This document shows positions 26,210-34,689 of a stretch of DNA of 64,000 nt, in pieces (position 1 is the stretch's first letter; every line of letters begins with the position of its first letter). The position numbers and the translations under genes were made by a program. Source of the DNA: Sphingopyxis sp. YR583 (GTDB taxonomy: Bacteria > Pseudomonadota > Alphaproteobacteria > Sphingomonadales > Sphingomonadaceae); the NCBI RefSeq assembly GCF_900108295.1, contig NZ_FNWK01000001.1:1798001-1862000 (forward strand), given 5' to 3'. The notes below the pieces were generated by a model. It saw nothing but the letters and a program-made list of their open reading frames with translations. It made no database searches and was not told the DNA's origin.

Positions 26210-26271
26210 GCGATGAGACAATTTGCGACACTTTTTCCGTCGCCTCCGCCCGATCGGATCGCGAGCTAAAG

Positions 26272-26282
26272 TTGTCATACCA
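26272..26282. promoter_or_regulatory. GntR-type candidate operator, copy 1
   Basis: TTGTCATACCA, one of a pair of direct repeats 20 bases apart (two helical turns) upstream of the first TonB receptor. The TTGT-N3-AC(A/C)A layout fits the GT-N-AC core of GntR/FadR-family operators. The regulator gene is not in this window. Confidence 0.5.
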
Positions 26283-26291
26283 CTCGGGTAG

Positions 26292-26302
26292 TTGTCATAC
26301 AA
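26292..26302. promoter_or_regulatory. GntR-type candidate operator, copy 2
   Basis: TTGTCATACAA, symmetric (TTGT and ACAA around CAT), in phase with copy 1. It is the most palindromic of the three copies found. Confidence 0.55.
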
Positions 26303-26342
26303 TTATCACTTGACAGAAGCTTGCCAGTTCCCGCATCATTCG

Positions 26343-26357
26343 TGACACCGGTTACCA
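26343..26357. promoter_or_regulatory. LacI-type operator, site 1 (TonB receptor 1)
   Basis: TGACACCGGTTACCA, a 15-base near-palindrome with a central CCGG. It lies about 130 bases before the receptor start. The same word recurs at 32008, 39004, 39147 (inverted) and, in a fully symmetric form, at 45279. All five are in promoter regions of pectin/hexuronate genes, and the LacI-family regulator at 30848-31903 is the natural candidate to bind them. Confidence 0.75.
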
Positions 26358-26484
26358 GTTCCGGGCAACGAAACAGAAATGAGGAGGCGGGCGATCGCGC
26401 CGAAAAGGAGCGGTCGGCAGGCGCCACCTCCGTGGGAAATCATGGGCGACCGGACATGGTCCGGCGCCGGGTGGGAGGATGAAA

Positions 26485-29091
26485 ATGGCTATTCAGGCGA
26501 GGCGGGGCATCCGGGCATTGGCGAGATTGGCGGGCGGCGCATCGCTCGCGGCGCTGGCTATGTCGCCGGCATATGCGCAGGATACGGCGGCTCCGGCGGA
26601 CGAGGATGCGATCGTCGTCACCGGTATCCGCGCCTCGCTCGAGCGTGCCGCCGATATCAAGCGCGAAGCCGGGCAGGTGATGGACGTGATCACCGCCGAA
26701 GATGTCGGCAAACTTCCCGATGCGAATGTCGCCGAAGCGCTCCAGCGCGTCACCGGCGTCCAGATCACTCGCGTCTTTGGCGAAGGCCAGTCCGTCTCGG
26801 TGCGCGGGCTTCAGCAGGTCCGTGTCGAGGTCGACGGCCGCACGCTGCTCGGCTGGTCGGCGCGCCTGTCGCCACCCGAAAATGACCAGCTCGGGCGCTC
26901 GTCGGGACTCGATTCGGTGCCGTCGGGCCTGTTCGGCCGGCTTGAGGTTCGCAAATCGCCGGTTGCGAGCGACGCCGAAGGAGGCCTTGGAGGCACAGTC
27001 AATCTCGTCACGCCCAAGCCCCTGTCGTTCAAGGAGGCGACGATCTCGGTCCGCGCGCAGGGAACCTATTCGGAAAATTCGGACAAGTTCGAACCCGCGA
27101 TCACCGGCTTTGCAACGACGAAATTCGCCGACGGTCGCATCGGCGTCATGCTTGCGGGCGAATATCAGAAGCGCACTTCGAGCACCCAGACGTTCGAACG
27201 CAACAATTTCCTCAACCGCACCTACACGGGTACAGGCGGGGGCGCGATCCCGACCCCCACGTTACTGCAATATGAGCAATTCACGGTCGACCGCTCACGC
27301 CTCGGCCTCAACGGCGCGATCCAGTTCGAGGTAACGCCTGAATTCACCATCACTGCCGACGCGCTCTATTCGAAGCTCAAGACCGGGCGCCGTCAGGATT
27401 TCTTTGCCTTCCGCCTACCCACAGGCGCGAACCCCGTCACCAATCGCGTCGTCGAGGATGGCATGGTCGTCGCGGGCAACGCCAACGGCACCGTCACCAC
27501 CGCGGGGCAGATCCGCAACGAGCCGACCGAAAGCTTCCTCTATGGCCTCAACGGCAAATATGAGGGCGACAATGGGCTGACGATCGAGGCCGACGGCTAT
27601 TACAGCAAGGGTACGATCGACCAGACGATCCAGATCATCACATTGCAGGGCACCGCGCTTGTCCCCGGCGCCTTTGATTTTCGCGATACGAAGGTTCCGT
27701 CGCTGACGCTGGGTGGAACCTTCGATCCGACCAATTATGATTCCTATAATCCGGCGACCAACGGCGTGCGCAGCAACCGCTTGATCGGCCTGCTAGAGGA
27801 ATGGACGGGCAAGCTCGATGTCAGCTACGAAACCGGCGGCGGCGTGACGATCGCGGCCGGAGTGCGCTATACGGACCTTCACGCCCGCTCGAATGCGTTC
27901 CGCAGCCAGGTCACCCCGACCCGCAGTGAGATCGAGCCGTTTTTGAAACCGATCAGTGGCTTCGTGCCAGATATCGCCGGCAATTTTCCGCGCGATTTCC
28001 TCAGCCTGTCGCCGACTTATGATTATATTTTCAACCGCGCACAGGCGGCGGAGCCCAATCCCGATCCGAACGGTCGCTCGACCTTGCTGCCCAATCTCCA
28101 GCGCGATTATGACTTCAGTGAAAAGACGCTCGCGGGTTATCTGATGGTGTCGGGCGAGGGCGAGATCGCGGGTATTCCATACAAGGCGAACGCCGGCGTC
28201 CGCATCGCCGCGACGCGCTTGTCAGTCGATTCCTATGTCAATGTCGGCACCGTCAGCACGCTGCGCAACGACAAGAACCGCTATACGAACATATTGCCCA
28301 GCGCGAATATCGCCTTCAACGTCACCGACGATTTCCTGATCCGCGTATCGGGGTCGCAGACGATGCAGCGCGCGTCGATCGCGGACCTCGCGCCTTCGAC
28401 CTTCTTCAACGCGACCAACCTGTCGGTGACCGGTGGCAACGTGAATCTGGAACCGCCGATCTCGACGCAGGCCGATGTCAGCTTCGAATATTATACGGGC
28501 AAGAGCTCGCTGATCTCGGGCGCCGTCTTCTACAAGGACGTCAAGAATTTCATCGCGAGCTTCGTCACCACGGGCATCGACACCACGCTTGATCCGCAGG
28601 GTCGCGAGTTGACCTTCTCACGCCCCGAAAATCTGTCGAGCGCGAAGATAAAGGGGTTCGAAATCGGCATCCAGCAGTTCTTCGATTTCCTGCCCTCGCC
28701 GCTCGACGGCTTCGGCGTGATCGCGAACTACACCTATTCGGATTCGGAAGACAGCGCGGGCTTCCCGCTCGTCGCGATGTCGAAGAACAGCTACAATCTT
28801 GTCGGCCTGTATGAGAAGGGCCCCTTCTCGGCGCGCATCGCCTATAACTACCGCGACGAGGCAGTGTTCGAATTCTCCGAAGGGCGCCCGAGCTTCGTCG
28901 GTTCGCGCTCACAGCTCGATGCGCAGGTCGGACTCGACATCACGAAGAATATCGCGTTGTCGCTGCAGGCGCAGAATCTGATGCCGAAAAAATCGGCTAC
29001 GACCGAATATAGCAATTTCAACACGACGGCGCTCAACAGCTACGCCTTGTCCGAGCGGCGTTTCTCGGTCGGCGTGCGCGCTAAGTTTTAG
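26485..29091 (+). CDS. TonB-dependent outer-membrane receptor 1 (oligosaccharide uptake)
   Basis: This is an outer-membrane beta-barrel transporter driven by TonB, probably for pectin-derived oligosaccharides. ATG 26485 is chosen because GGGAGG lies 7 bases before it; the ATG at 26479 is too close to that site. This gives 868 residues. A signal peptide ends at AYAQ. The plug domain follows (IVVTGIRASLERAADIKREAGQVMD, then DVGKLPDANVAEALQRVTGVQITR), then a barrel with many alternating aromatic strands and a terminal Phe. The substrate is inferred from the LacI-type operator upstream and the secreted beta-helix enzyme downstream. Confidence 0.92.
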   Translation: MAIQARRGIRALARLAGGASLAALAMSPAYAQDTAAPADEDAIVVTGIRASLERAADIKREAGQVMDVITAEDVGKLPDANVAEALQRVTGVQITRVFGEGQSVSVRGLQQVRVEVDGRTLLGWSARLSPPENDQLGRSSGLDSVPSGLFGRLEVRKSPVASDAEGGLGGTVNLVTPKPLSFKEATISVRAQGTYSENSDKFEPAITGFATTKFADGRIGVMLAGEYQKRTSSTQTFERNNFLNRTYTGTGGGAIPTPTLLQYEQFTVDRSRLGLNGAIQFEVTPEFTITADALYSKLKTGRRQDFFAFRLPTGANPVTNRVVEDGMVVAGNANGTVTTAGQIRNEPTESFLYGLNGKYEGDNGLTIEADGYYSKGTIDQTIQIITLQGTALVPGAFDFRDTKVPSLTLGGTFDPTNYDSYNPATNGVRSNRLIGLLEEWTGKLDVSYETGGGVTIAAGVRYTDLHARSNAFRSQVTPTRSEIEPFLKPISGFVPDIAGNFPRDFLSLSPTYDYIFNRAQAAEPNPDPNGRSTLLPNLQRDYDFSEKTLAGYLMVSGEGEIAGIPYKANAGVRIAATRLSVDSYVNVGTVSTLRNDKNRYTNILPSANIAFNVTDDFLIRVSGSQTMQRASIADLAPSTFFNATNLSVTGGNVNLEPPISTQADVSFEYYTGKSSLISGAVFYKDVKNFIASFVTTGIDTTLDPQGRELTFSRPENLSSAKIKGFEIGIQQFFDFLPSPLDGFGVIANYTYSDSEDSAGFPLVAMSKNSYNLVGLYEKGPFSARIAYNYRDEAVFEFSEGRPSFVGSRSQLDAQVGLDITKNIALSLQAQNLMPKKSATTEYSNFNTTALNSYALSERRFSVGVRAKF

Positions 29092-29103
29092 AATGAGGTC
29101 CCC

Positions 29104-29136
29104 GGCATGACGGTGCGGGTCGCTCGCCGTCATGCC
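29104..29136 (+). other. Intercistronic hairpin after TonB receptor 1
   Basis: GGCATGACGG (29104-29113) and CCGTCATGCC (29127-29136) form a perfect 10-pair stem with a 13-base loop. It lies between the receptor and the beta-helix gene. There is no T tract, so it is more likely an RNA-processing or stability element than a full terminator. It also makes a start of the next gene at 29132 unlikely. Confidence 0.6.
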
Positions 29137-29164
29137 AAACGGGCCGCAGGGAGTGTATTGGATT

Positions 29165-30844
29165 ATGATTTTGGGTGGTCGGCGCGCGCGCCTAGTATCG
29201 GTTCTGGCGCTTGGCGCGGTGATGACGCTTCCGGTTCAGGCGCAACCGGCAAAATTGCCCAAGATCCTGTCGGATCCCAAGACAGTGGCGGCCAACCCGT
29301 TGCCCGATTTCAGCTATGCCGGCTATGGTTTCGGGCTTGCGCCGATCCCCGCCGACGTGGGTACGATCATCGATGTGACCGACCACGGCGCGATCCCCGA
29401 CGACGGCCTCGACGATACGAAAGCTGTGCTGCGCGCGCTCGCCGCTGCAAACGCCGTGAAGGGCAAGGTCACACTACGCTTTCCCAAGGGACGGACGCAG
29501 ATTACCGAAGTGCTCCGCATAACGCGCAGCAACATCGTCCTCGACGGTGCGGGCAACGGGCCGGGCGGCAGCGAGCTCTGGTTCCCGCGCCCGCTGAAGC
29601 TCATCGACAAAAGCCACGATTATGACGAGCTGCGCGAATATCTGGTGCGCGAGAAGAAGCAGCAGGTCGAGTCCGAGCATAATATTGATTATCTCTTTAC
29701 CGAATATAGCTGGGCGGGCGGGATGATCCTCGTTGCGCCCGAAAAGAGCCGGCCGGTCTCTTACGACGGCGCCAAGGATGTCCGCGACCCGGTGCTTGCG
29801 AACGGCGTGTCGGGTAAACAGTTCGCGCGCACCCTGACGGTCGATAATGCGGCAAAGCTCAAGGTCGGTGACGTCGTGCAACTGCAATGGTTTTCGGTCG
29901 ACGGACCGAAGAGCCGGATATTGAAATCGCTCTATGGCGACACCGACCTGCCGATCGGTTCGCACCATTGGACATCACCGAACCGGCCGGTCGTCGTGCA
30001 GGCTACGCGTGTCATCGCGGTGCGTGGCAAGACGATGACGCTCGGCGATCCGCTGCTCCACGATGTACGAGCCGACCAGCCCGCGGTGATCGCCGACTGG
30101 AAGCATCTGACGAACGTCGGTATCCAGAATCTGCGGCTGCAATTCCCCAAGGCGCCCGCCTTCGGTCACCATCTAGAACAGGGCTATAACGGCATCTATA
30201 TGACTGGCGTGTTCGACGGCTGGGTCAGGAAGCTGACGATCGACCGGTCGGACAGCGGCATTCTCACCGACAATGCCGCGAGCCTGACGATCGCCGATGT
30301 GACCACGACAGGTGACCGCCGCGCGCATTATTCGGTGCATGTCGGGGCGGTGCACAATGTGCTCGTCAAGGATCTGAAGGTCGAGAATCCGGTGGTCCAT
30401 CCGGTCAGCATCAACACGCGCTCGACGCGTTCGGTGTTCCTGCGTTCGGTCATCGACCGCGACGCGATCATCGACCAGCACAGCGGATCGAACCACCAGA
30501 ATCTGTTCGATGCGATCGAGATGCATATCGATCCGAAGCAGGGCAAGGATGGCTGGCAATACCAGCTCTGGGTTGGCGGCGGAGCACCCTATTGGAAGCC
30601 GGGGCACGGTCTTTACAACACGCTGTGGAACGCGAAGCTGATCATGCCGGACAGCGTACCCGCCGATGCGACGGTCGCGATCACCAGCGGCCTCGAAGGA
30701 CCGGGCGAGCGGATCGTCGGCCTCCACGCGAACCGCAAGATCAGTGTCAGCTATAATCCCGCACCCTATATCGAGTTGACCGGGCAGGCGATCGATGCGG
30801 CGCCGTCGCTTTACGAATATCAGCTCGCGCGTCGGCGGCGCTGA
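29165..30844 (+). CDS. Secreted right-handed beta-helix protein, possible polysaccharide lyase
   Basis: ATG 29165 follows GGGAG and gives 559 residues with a signal peptide ending near LPVQAQ. DVTDHGAIPDDGLDDTKAVLRAL (about residues 73-95) is the typical opening of pectate-lyase-superfamily beta-helix proteins. VTLRFPKGRTQI and NIVLDGAGNGPGGSELWFP are the first turns. Later repeats (GWVRKLTIDRSDSGILTDNAASLTIADVTTTG) continue the helix, with many His and Asp. I do not recognise a named PL or GH family, so the activity is open: cleavage of an uronic-acid polymer in the periplasm or outside is likely from context. It lies in one transcription unit with TonB receptor 1. Confidence 0.8.
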   Translation: MILGGRRARLVSVLALGAVMTLPVQAQPAKLPKILSDPKTVAANPLPDFSYAGYGFGLAPIPADVGTIIDVTDHGAIPDDGLDDTKAVLRALAAANAVKGKVTLRFPKGRTQITEVLRITRSNIVLDGAGNGPGGSELWFPRPLKLIDKSHDYDELREYLVREKKQQVESEHNIDYLFTEYSWAGGMILVAPEKSRPVSYDGAKDVRDPVLANGVSGKQFARTLTVDNAAKLKVGDVVQLQWFSVDGPKSRILKSLYGDTDLPIGSHHWTSPNRPVVVQATRVIAVRGKTMTLGDPLLHDVRADQPAVIADWKHLTNVGIQNLRLQFPKAPAFGHHLEQGYNGIYMTGVFDGWVRKLTIDRSDSGILTDNAASLTIADVTTTGDRRAHYSVHVGAVHNVLVKDLKVENPVVHPVSINTRSTRSVFLRSVIDRDAIIDQHSGSNHQNLFDAIEMHIDPKQGKDGWQYQLWVGGGAPYWKPGHGLYNTLWNAKLIMPDSVPADATVAITSGLEGPGERIVGLHANRKISVSYNPAPYIELTGQAIDAAPSLYEYQLARRRR

Positions 30845-30847
30845 AAG

Positions 30848-31903
30848 TTAGCTTGCCGGCGGCGCGGCAACCGATTGCCGTTCGACGAAGGTCGAGGGGA
30901 GCATATTGCTCTCGTCGTCACCGCCCTTGGCGCCGGGGCCGAGGAAGTCGGGAACGAGCGTCTGCGCGGCGCGGATTCCCATTTCGCGGATCGGCCAGCG
31001 TACTGTACTCAGCGCGGGCCAGATATGCGTCGCGGTCGGGCTGTCGTCGAAACCGATGATCGACAATTCGCCGGGCACCTTGATGCCCTTGCCATGCGCG
31101 ACGCTCATCACGCCCGCCGCCATCTCGTCGTTCGAGCAGAAGACCGCCGTCGGCGGTGCGGACAACGAGAGCAGGGCTTCGCCCGCCTCGATCCCCGCGG
31201 TATAGCGGTAGTTGCCCGGCGCATAGAGTTCGGCGGGCAGGTCGAGGCCCGCCTCGGTGAGCGCCTCGCGGAAGCCCTCTTCGCGTTCGGCGGCCGAGCG
31301 GAAGCCGACAGGGCCGCGTACGAAGCCGATGCGGCGGTGACCAAGCGCGATCAGTCCGCGTACCGCTTCGGAAACCACCTCGCGGTCGTTCGACGAAATG
31401 CAATGTTTCGCATCGTCGATCCGTGCGGACCCGATACGGACATAGCGCACGCCCAGATCCTCGCAGAGCGCGGCAAGATCGTCATTTTCCGAAATTGGCG
31501 GCAACAGCATCGCGCCGATCGGGCGCTGCTTTTCGAGGAAGATGCGAACATCGTCGAGCATCTTGTCCGAGCCGCGATCGACCGGACGGACGAGCAGCGC
31601 AAGGTCGCTGTCCTTGATCGCGTCGAGCACACCCCGCTGAAAGTTCAGCACGGTCTGCGCGTTCGGATTGTCGTGCAGCAAGGCGATCAGGAAGTTGCGG
31701 CGAAAGGCGAGCGCGCGCGCCTGCGGATTGGGTACGAACCCCAGCTGTTCAATCGCCTTTTCGACCGCCGCGCGCGTCTTGTCGGTCAAGAATTCGGACC
31801 GGTTTATCACCCGGCTCACGGTCTTTTTCGAAACCCCCGCAAGCGCCGCGACGTCATTGATCGTCGGTTGCTTGCCCCCCGGCCCCTTATTCTGTGCCGC
31901 CAT
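30848..31903 (-). CDS. LacI-family transcriptional regulator of the pectin/hexuronate locus
   Basis: This is a DNA-binding repressor or activator with a sugar-type sensor domain. Start ATG 31903 (MAAQNKGPGGKQPTINDVAALAG) has an AGAGGAAAG site and gives 351 residues; the frame is open upstream but without family sequence. The N-terminal helix-turn-helix and hinge is TINDVAALAGVSKKTVSRVINRSEFLTDKTRAAVEKAIEQLGFVPNPQARAL. The rest is a periplasmic-binding-protein-like domain (IGFVRGPVGF, then AVFCSNDEMAAGVM, then SIIGFDDSPTATHIWPALSTVR). It is divergent from kduI, with an operator copy between them, so autoregulation is likely. The effector is probably a pectin or hexuronate intermediate such as KDG (inference). 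Confidence 0.93.
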   Translation of the reverse strand: MAAQNKGPGGKQPTINDVAALAGVSKKTVSRVINRSEFLTDKTRAAVEKAIEQLGFVPNPQARALAFRRNFLIALLHDNPNAQTVLNFQRGVLDAIKDSDLALLVRPVDRGSDKMLDDVRIFLEKQRPIGAMLLPPISENDDLAALCEDLGVRYVRIGSARIDDAKHCISSNDREVVSEAVRGLIALGHRRIGFVRGPVGFRSAAEREEGFREALTEAGLDLPAELYAPGNYRYTAGIEAGEALLSLSAPPTAVFCSNDEMAAGVMSVAHGKGIKVPGELSIIGFDDSPTATHIWPALSTVRWPIREMGIRAAQTLVPDFLGPGAKGGDDESNMLPSTFVERQSVAAPPAS

Positions 31904-32007
31904 ATTCTGTCTTTCCTCTGCAAACCTCTGGTCCGGCTCGCGCTTTCGATGCTGATGGGCGCTCGGAACTGTAAAATCAACCGCTCGGCGGGGGCGCCAA
32001 CACCTCT

Positions 32008-32022
32008 TGACACCGGTTACCA
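32008..32022. promoter_or_regulatory. LacI-type operator, site 2 (regulator / kduI)
   Basis: TGACACCGGTTACCA in the 168-base gap between the lacI-type gene and kduI. The preceding T makes TTGACA (32007-32012), a -35-like element for the kdu operon, so a bound repressor would block RNA polymerase. The position supports autoregulation as well. Confidence 0.8.
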
Positions 32023-32071
32023 TCAAATCTAGCAAGACGACAAGCCAGAAATATCCAGCGAGGATGCCATC

Positions 32072-32914
32072 ATGTTTTCCAAGACCTATTACGCCACCCA
32101 TCCCGTGATGATGGAGGAGGTGTCGAATGCGGAGCTTCGTGATCGTTATCTGATCCAGAACCTGTTCCGTACCGGCGAATGCGTCCTCAACTATACTCAC
32201 GCTGATCGCTTCGTGATTGGCGGGGTTGCCGTCGGTTCGGCACCGGTCAAGCTTCCCGCGCAGAGCGAGCCGCCGTCGGCAGCAGGGCATCCGTTTCTCG
32301 AGCGCCGCGAACTTGCGATCGTCAACGTCTCGTCGGTCGAGGGCACGGTCACCGTCGATGGCGAGAGCTTCACGCTCGGCAACAAGGATTGCCTCTATGT
32401 GACGATGGGCGCGAAGGACGTCGAGTTCGCGGGCGCAGGCGCGCGCTATTATCTGGCGTCATGCCCGGCGCACAAGGCGTTCACGACGCGCAAGCTCGGC
32501 ATCGCCGACGCCAATGCACTTGATCGCGGCAGCCTTGCCGAGTCGAACGAGCGCACGATCTTCCAGCTCGTCATTCCCGGTGTCTGCGACAGCGCGCAGC
32601 TCGTCATGGGCCTCACCGTGCTCAAGGAAGGCAGCGTCTGGAATACGATGCCCCCGCACATCCACGAGCGTCGCAGCGAGATTTATTTCTATTTCGAACT
32701 CGACAATCTCGATAGCGACCGCGTGATGCATTTCATGGGCGAAGGCGAAGCCACCCGCCACATTGTGATGCAGAATGAGGAAGCGGTGATCTCGCCGCCC
32801 TGGTCGATCCACATGGGCGCGGGCACCAAATCCTATGCCTTCATCTGGGCGATGGCGGGCGAGAATCAGGATTATACCGACATGAACGTCCTCGACATCT
32901 GTCAGCTGTCGTAA
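32072..32914 (+). CDS. kduI: 5-dehydro-4-deoxy-D-glucuronate isomerase KduI
   Basis: KduI converts 5-keto-4-deoxyuronate, the product of pectin lysis, to 2,5-diketo-3-deoxygluconate in the cytoplasm. Its 280 residues match the family. The cupin zinc site is visible as H196 and H198 in [10 protein letters not shown], with E203, and a further His at 247 in [10 protein letters not shown]. The N-terminus [22 protein letters not shown] is typical. A GAGG ribosome site lies upstream. The stop overlaps the kduD start by one base (TAATG), and the next enzyme acts directly on its product. Confidence 0.97.
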   Translation: MFSKTYYATHPVMMEEVSNAELRDRYLIQNLFRTGECVLNYTHADRFVIGGVAVGSAPVKLPAQSEPPSAAGHPFLERRELAIVNVSSVEGTVTVDGESFTLGNKDCLYVTMGAKDVEFAGAGARYYLASCPAHKAFTTRKLGIADANALDRGSLAESNERTIFQLVIPGVCDSAQLVMGLTVLKEGSVWNTMPPHIHERRSEIYFYFELDNLDSDRVMHFMGEGEATRHIVMQNEEAVISPPWSIHMGAGTKSYAFIWAMAGENQDYTDMNVLDICQLS

Positions 32915-33669
32915 TGGCGGGCCCGTTCGATCTTTCGGGCAAGGTCGCGCTTGTTACCGGCGCCAACACCGGAATCGGGCAGGGGATTGCGGTCGCGCTC
33001 GCCGAAGCGGGCGCCGACATCGCTGCGGCGGGCCGCTCGGCGGCCGACGAGACCGTCGGCAAGGTGCGCGGCCTCGGCCGTAGGGCCGAGAATTTCGCCG
33101 CCGACCTGTCGAGCGTCGGCGCGGTGCAGCCGCTCGTCGACGCGGTGCTCGCCGAGTTCGGGCGCATCGACATCCTCGTCAACAATGCCGGCATCATCCG
33201 CCGCGCCGACGCGGTCGATTTCACCGAGGCCGACTGGGACGCGGTAATGGACACCAATCTCAAGACGCTCTTCTTCCTCTGTCAGTCGGTCGGCAGGCAT
33301 ATGATCGCACGCGGTTCGGGCAAGATCATCAACATCGCCTCGATGCTGACCTTTCAGGGCGGCATCCGCGTGCCGAGCTATACCGCGTCGAAATCGGGCG
33401 TCGGCGGGCTTACCAAGCTGCTCGCGAACGAATGGGCGGCAAAGGGGGTTCAGGTCAATGCGATCGCGCCCGGCTATATCGCGACGAACAACACTGCCGC
33501 GCTGCAGGGCGACGAGACGCGCAACCGCCAGATCATGGAGCGCATCCCTGCGGGACGCTGGGGCGACCCGAGCGACATCGGCGGCGCGGCGGTCTTCCTC
33601 GCCTCGTCGGCGTCGGACTATGTGCAGGGCCATATTCTCGCCGTCGACGGCGGCTGGCTCGCGCGCTAG
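32914..33669 (+). CDS. kduD: 2-deoxy-D-gluconate 3-dehydrogenase KduD
   Basis: KduD reduces 2,5-diketo-3-deoxygluconate to 2-keto-3-deoxygluconate with NAD(P)H. It is a 251-residue classical short-chain dehydrogenase. TGANTGIGQGIA (about residues 16-27) is the nucleotide-binding motif. NNAGIIRR is the NNAG motif, with the IIRR tail typical of KduD. YTASK (about residues 153-157) holds the catalytic Tyr and Lys, and S in NIASMLTF is the catalytic Ser. It is coupled to kduI by a one-base overlap, which supports this substrate over other SDR roles. Confidence 0.95.
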   Translation: MAGPFDLSGKVALVTGANTGIGQGIAVALAEAGADIAAAGRSAADETVGKVRGLGRRAENFAADLSSVGAVQPLVDAVLAEFGRIDILVNNAGIIRRADAVDFTEADWDAVMDTNLKTLFFLCQSVGRHMIARGSGKIINIASMLTFQGGIRVPSYTASKSGVGGLTKLLANEWAAKGVQVNAIAPGYIATNNTAALQGDETRNRQIMERIPAGRWGDPSDIGGAAVFLASSASDYVQGHILAVDGGWLAR

Positions 33670-33678
33670 CGTCGGACG

Positions 33679-34689
33679 ATGACCGGCCGCCTTGTCTTTT
33701 TCGGCGAACTGCTGATCCGCCTGACCGCGCCGGGCAACGAACTGCTGATGCAGTCGCCTTCGCTGGCACTCCATGTCGGCGGTGCCGAAGCGAATGTTGC
33801 CATCGGTCTCGCGCACCTCGGCCATGATTGCGCGATGGTTGGCAAGATACCCCCGAATGCTCTGGGTCGCGGAGCAGTGGCGGCGGTGCGCGGCGCAGGC
33901 GTCGATTGCACCGCCGTCACCCCTTCTCCGGGACGCATGGGACTCTATTTTCTCAGCGTCGGGGCAGGACTCCGCGCCTCCGAGATCGTTTACGACCGCG
34001 CGGGATCGAGCTTCGCTGCGACCGGGCCTGATGATTATGACTTCGACCGTCTACTGGCTGGCGCCGGCCTGCTTCACCTGTCGGGCATTACCCCCGCGCT
34101 CGGGCCACGCTCGGCCGAAGCCGCGCTTGCGGCGGCGCGCGCGGCGAAACGGCTCGGCGTGCCCGTCAGCTTCGACGGCAATTACCGTGCGATGCTGTGG
34201 GAGGCATGGGACAGCGATCCGCGCGCGACCCTGTCCGAACTGATCGGCATTGCTGACATATTGTTCGGCAATCACCGCGATCTCTCACTTGTGCTGGGCA
34301 AGGAATTCAGCGGCGAGGGCGAAGACCGGCGACGCGAGGCGGCCGAAGCCGGCTTTGCCGCCTTCCCGAGCCTCAAGCTGATCGCCTCGACCGCGCGGCA
34401 TACGGTCACCGCCGATCATCACCGCATCGCCGCGCGTGTCGACCTTCGCGATAGTTGCCATCAGACCGACGAGATCGACGTCACCGGCATCGTCGACCGT
34501 ATCGGTGCGGGTGACGCTTTCGCTGCGGGCGTGCTTCACGCGCATCTGGGCGGCGGGGATGCGCGCGCAATGGCTGAATCGGGCCTCGCGCTGACGTGTC
34601 TCAAACATTCGCTGCCGGGCGACGCCAGCCGCTTCGGACAGGGGGATATCGACGCCTTCCACAGCGGCGGGCTTGATGTCCGGCGCTGA
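33679..34689 (+). CDS. kdgK: 2-keto-3-deoxygluconate kinase KdgK
   Basis: KdgK phosphorylates KDG to KDPG, the Entner-Doudoroff intermediate. Its 336 residues belong to the PfkB/ribokinase family. VFFGELLIRLTAPG at the start, GGAEANVAIGLAHLG (sugar-binding motif, about residues 34-48), and the C-terminal anion-hole and catalytic signature DRIGAGDAFAAG (about residues 274-285, where D282 is the catalytic base position) are all present. It follows kduD by 9 bases. No KDPG aldolase gene is in this window, so the last step must be encoded elsewhere. Confidence 0.93.
   Translation: MTGRLVFFGELLIRLTAPGNELLMQSPSLALHVGGAEANVAIGLAHLGHDCAMVGKIPPNALGRGAVAAVRGAGVDCTAVTPSPGRMGLYFLSVGAGLRASEIVYDRAGSSFAATGPDDYDFDRLLAGAGLLHLSGITPALGPRSAEAALAAARAAKRLGVPVSFDGNYRAMLWEAWDSDPRATLSELIGIADILFGNHRDLSLVLGKEFSGEGEDRRREAAEAGFAAFPSLKLIASTARHTVTADHHRIAARVDLRDSCHQTDEIDVTGIVDRIGAGDAFAAGVLHAHLGGGDARAMAESGLALTCLKHSLPGDASRFGQGDIDAFHSGGLDVRR

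Larger units (their letters stand above)
26121..26484. other. Divergent intergenic region, efflux operon / TonB receptor
   Basis: This 364-base gap separates the minus-strand efflux adaptor from the plus-strand TonB receptor. It holds the 9-base inverted repeat (26176-26209), two direct copies of GTTGTCATAC 20 bases apart (26271 and 26291), and a LacI-type palindrome (26343-26357). The last 20 bases contain the GGGAGG ribosome site. No small gene with a ribosome site stands out. Confidence 0.7.
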
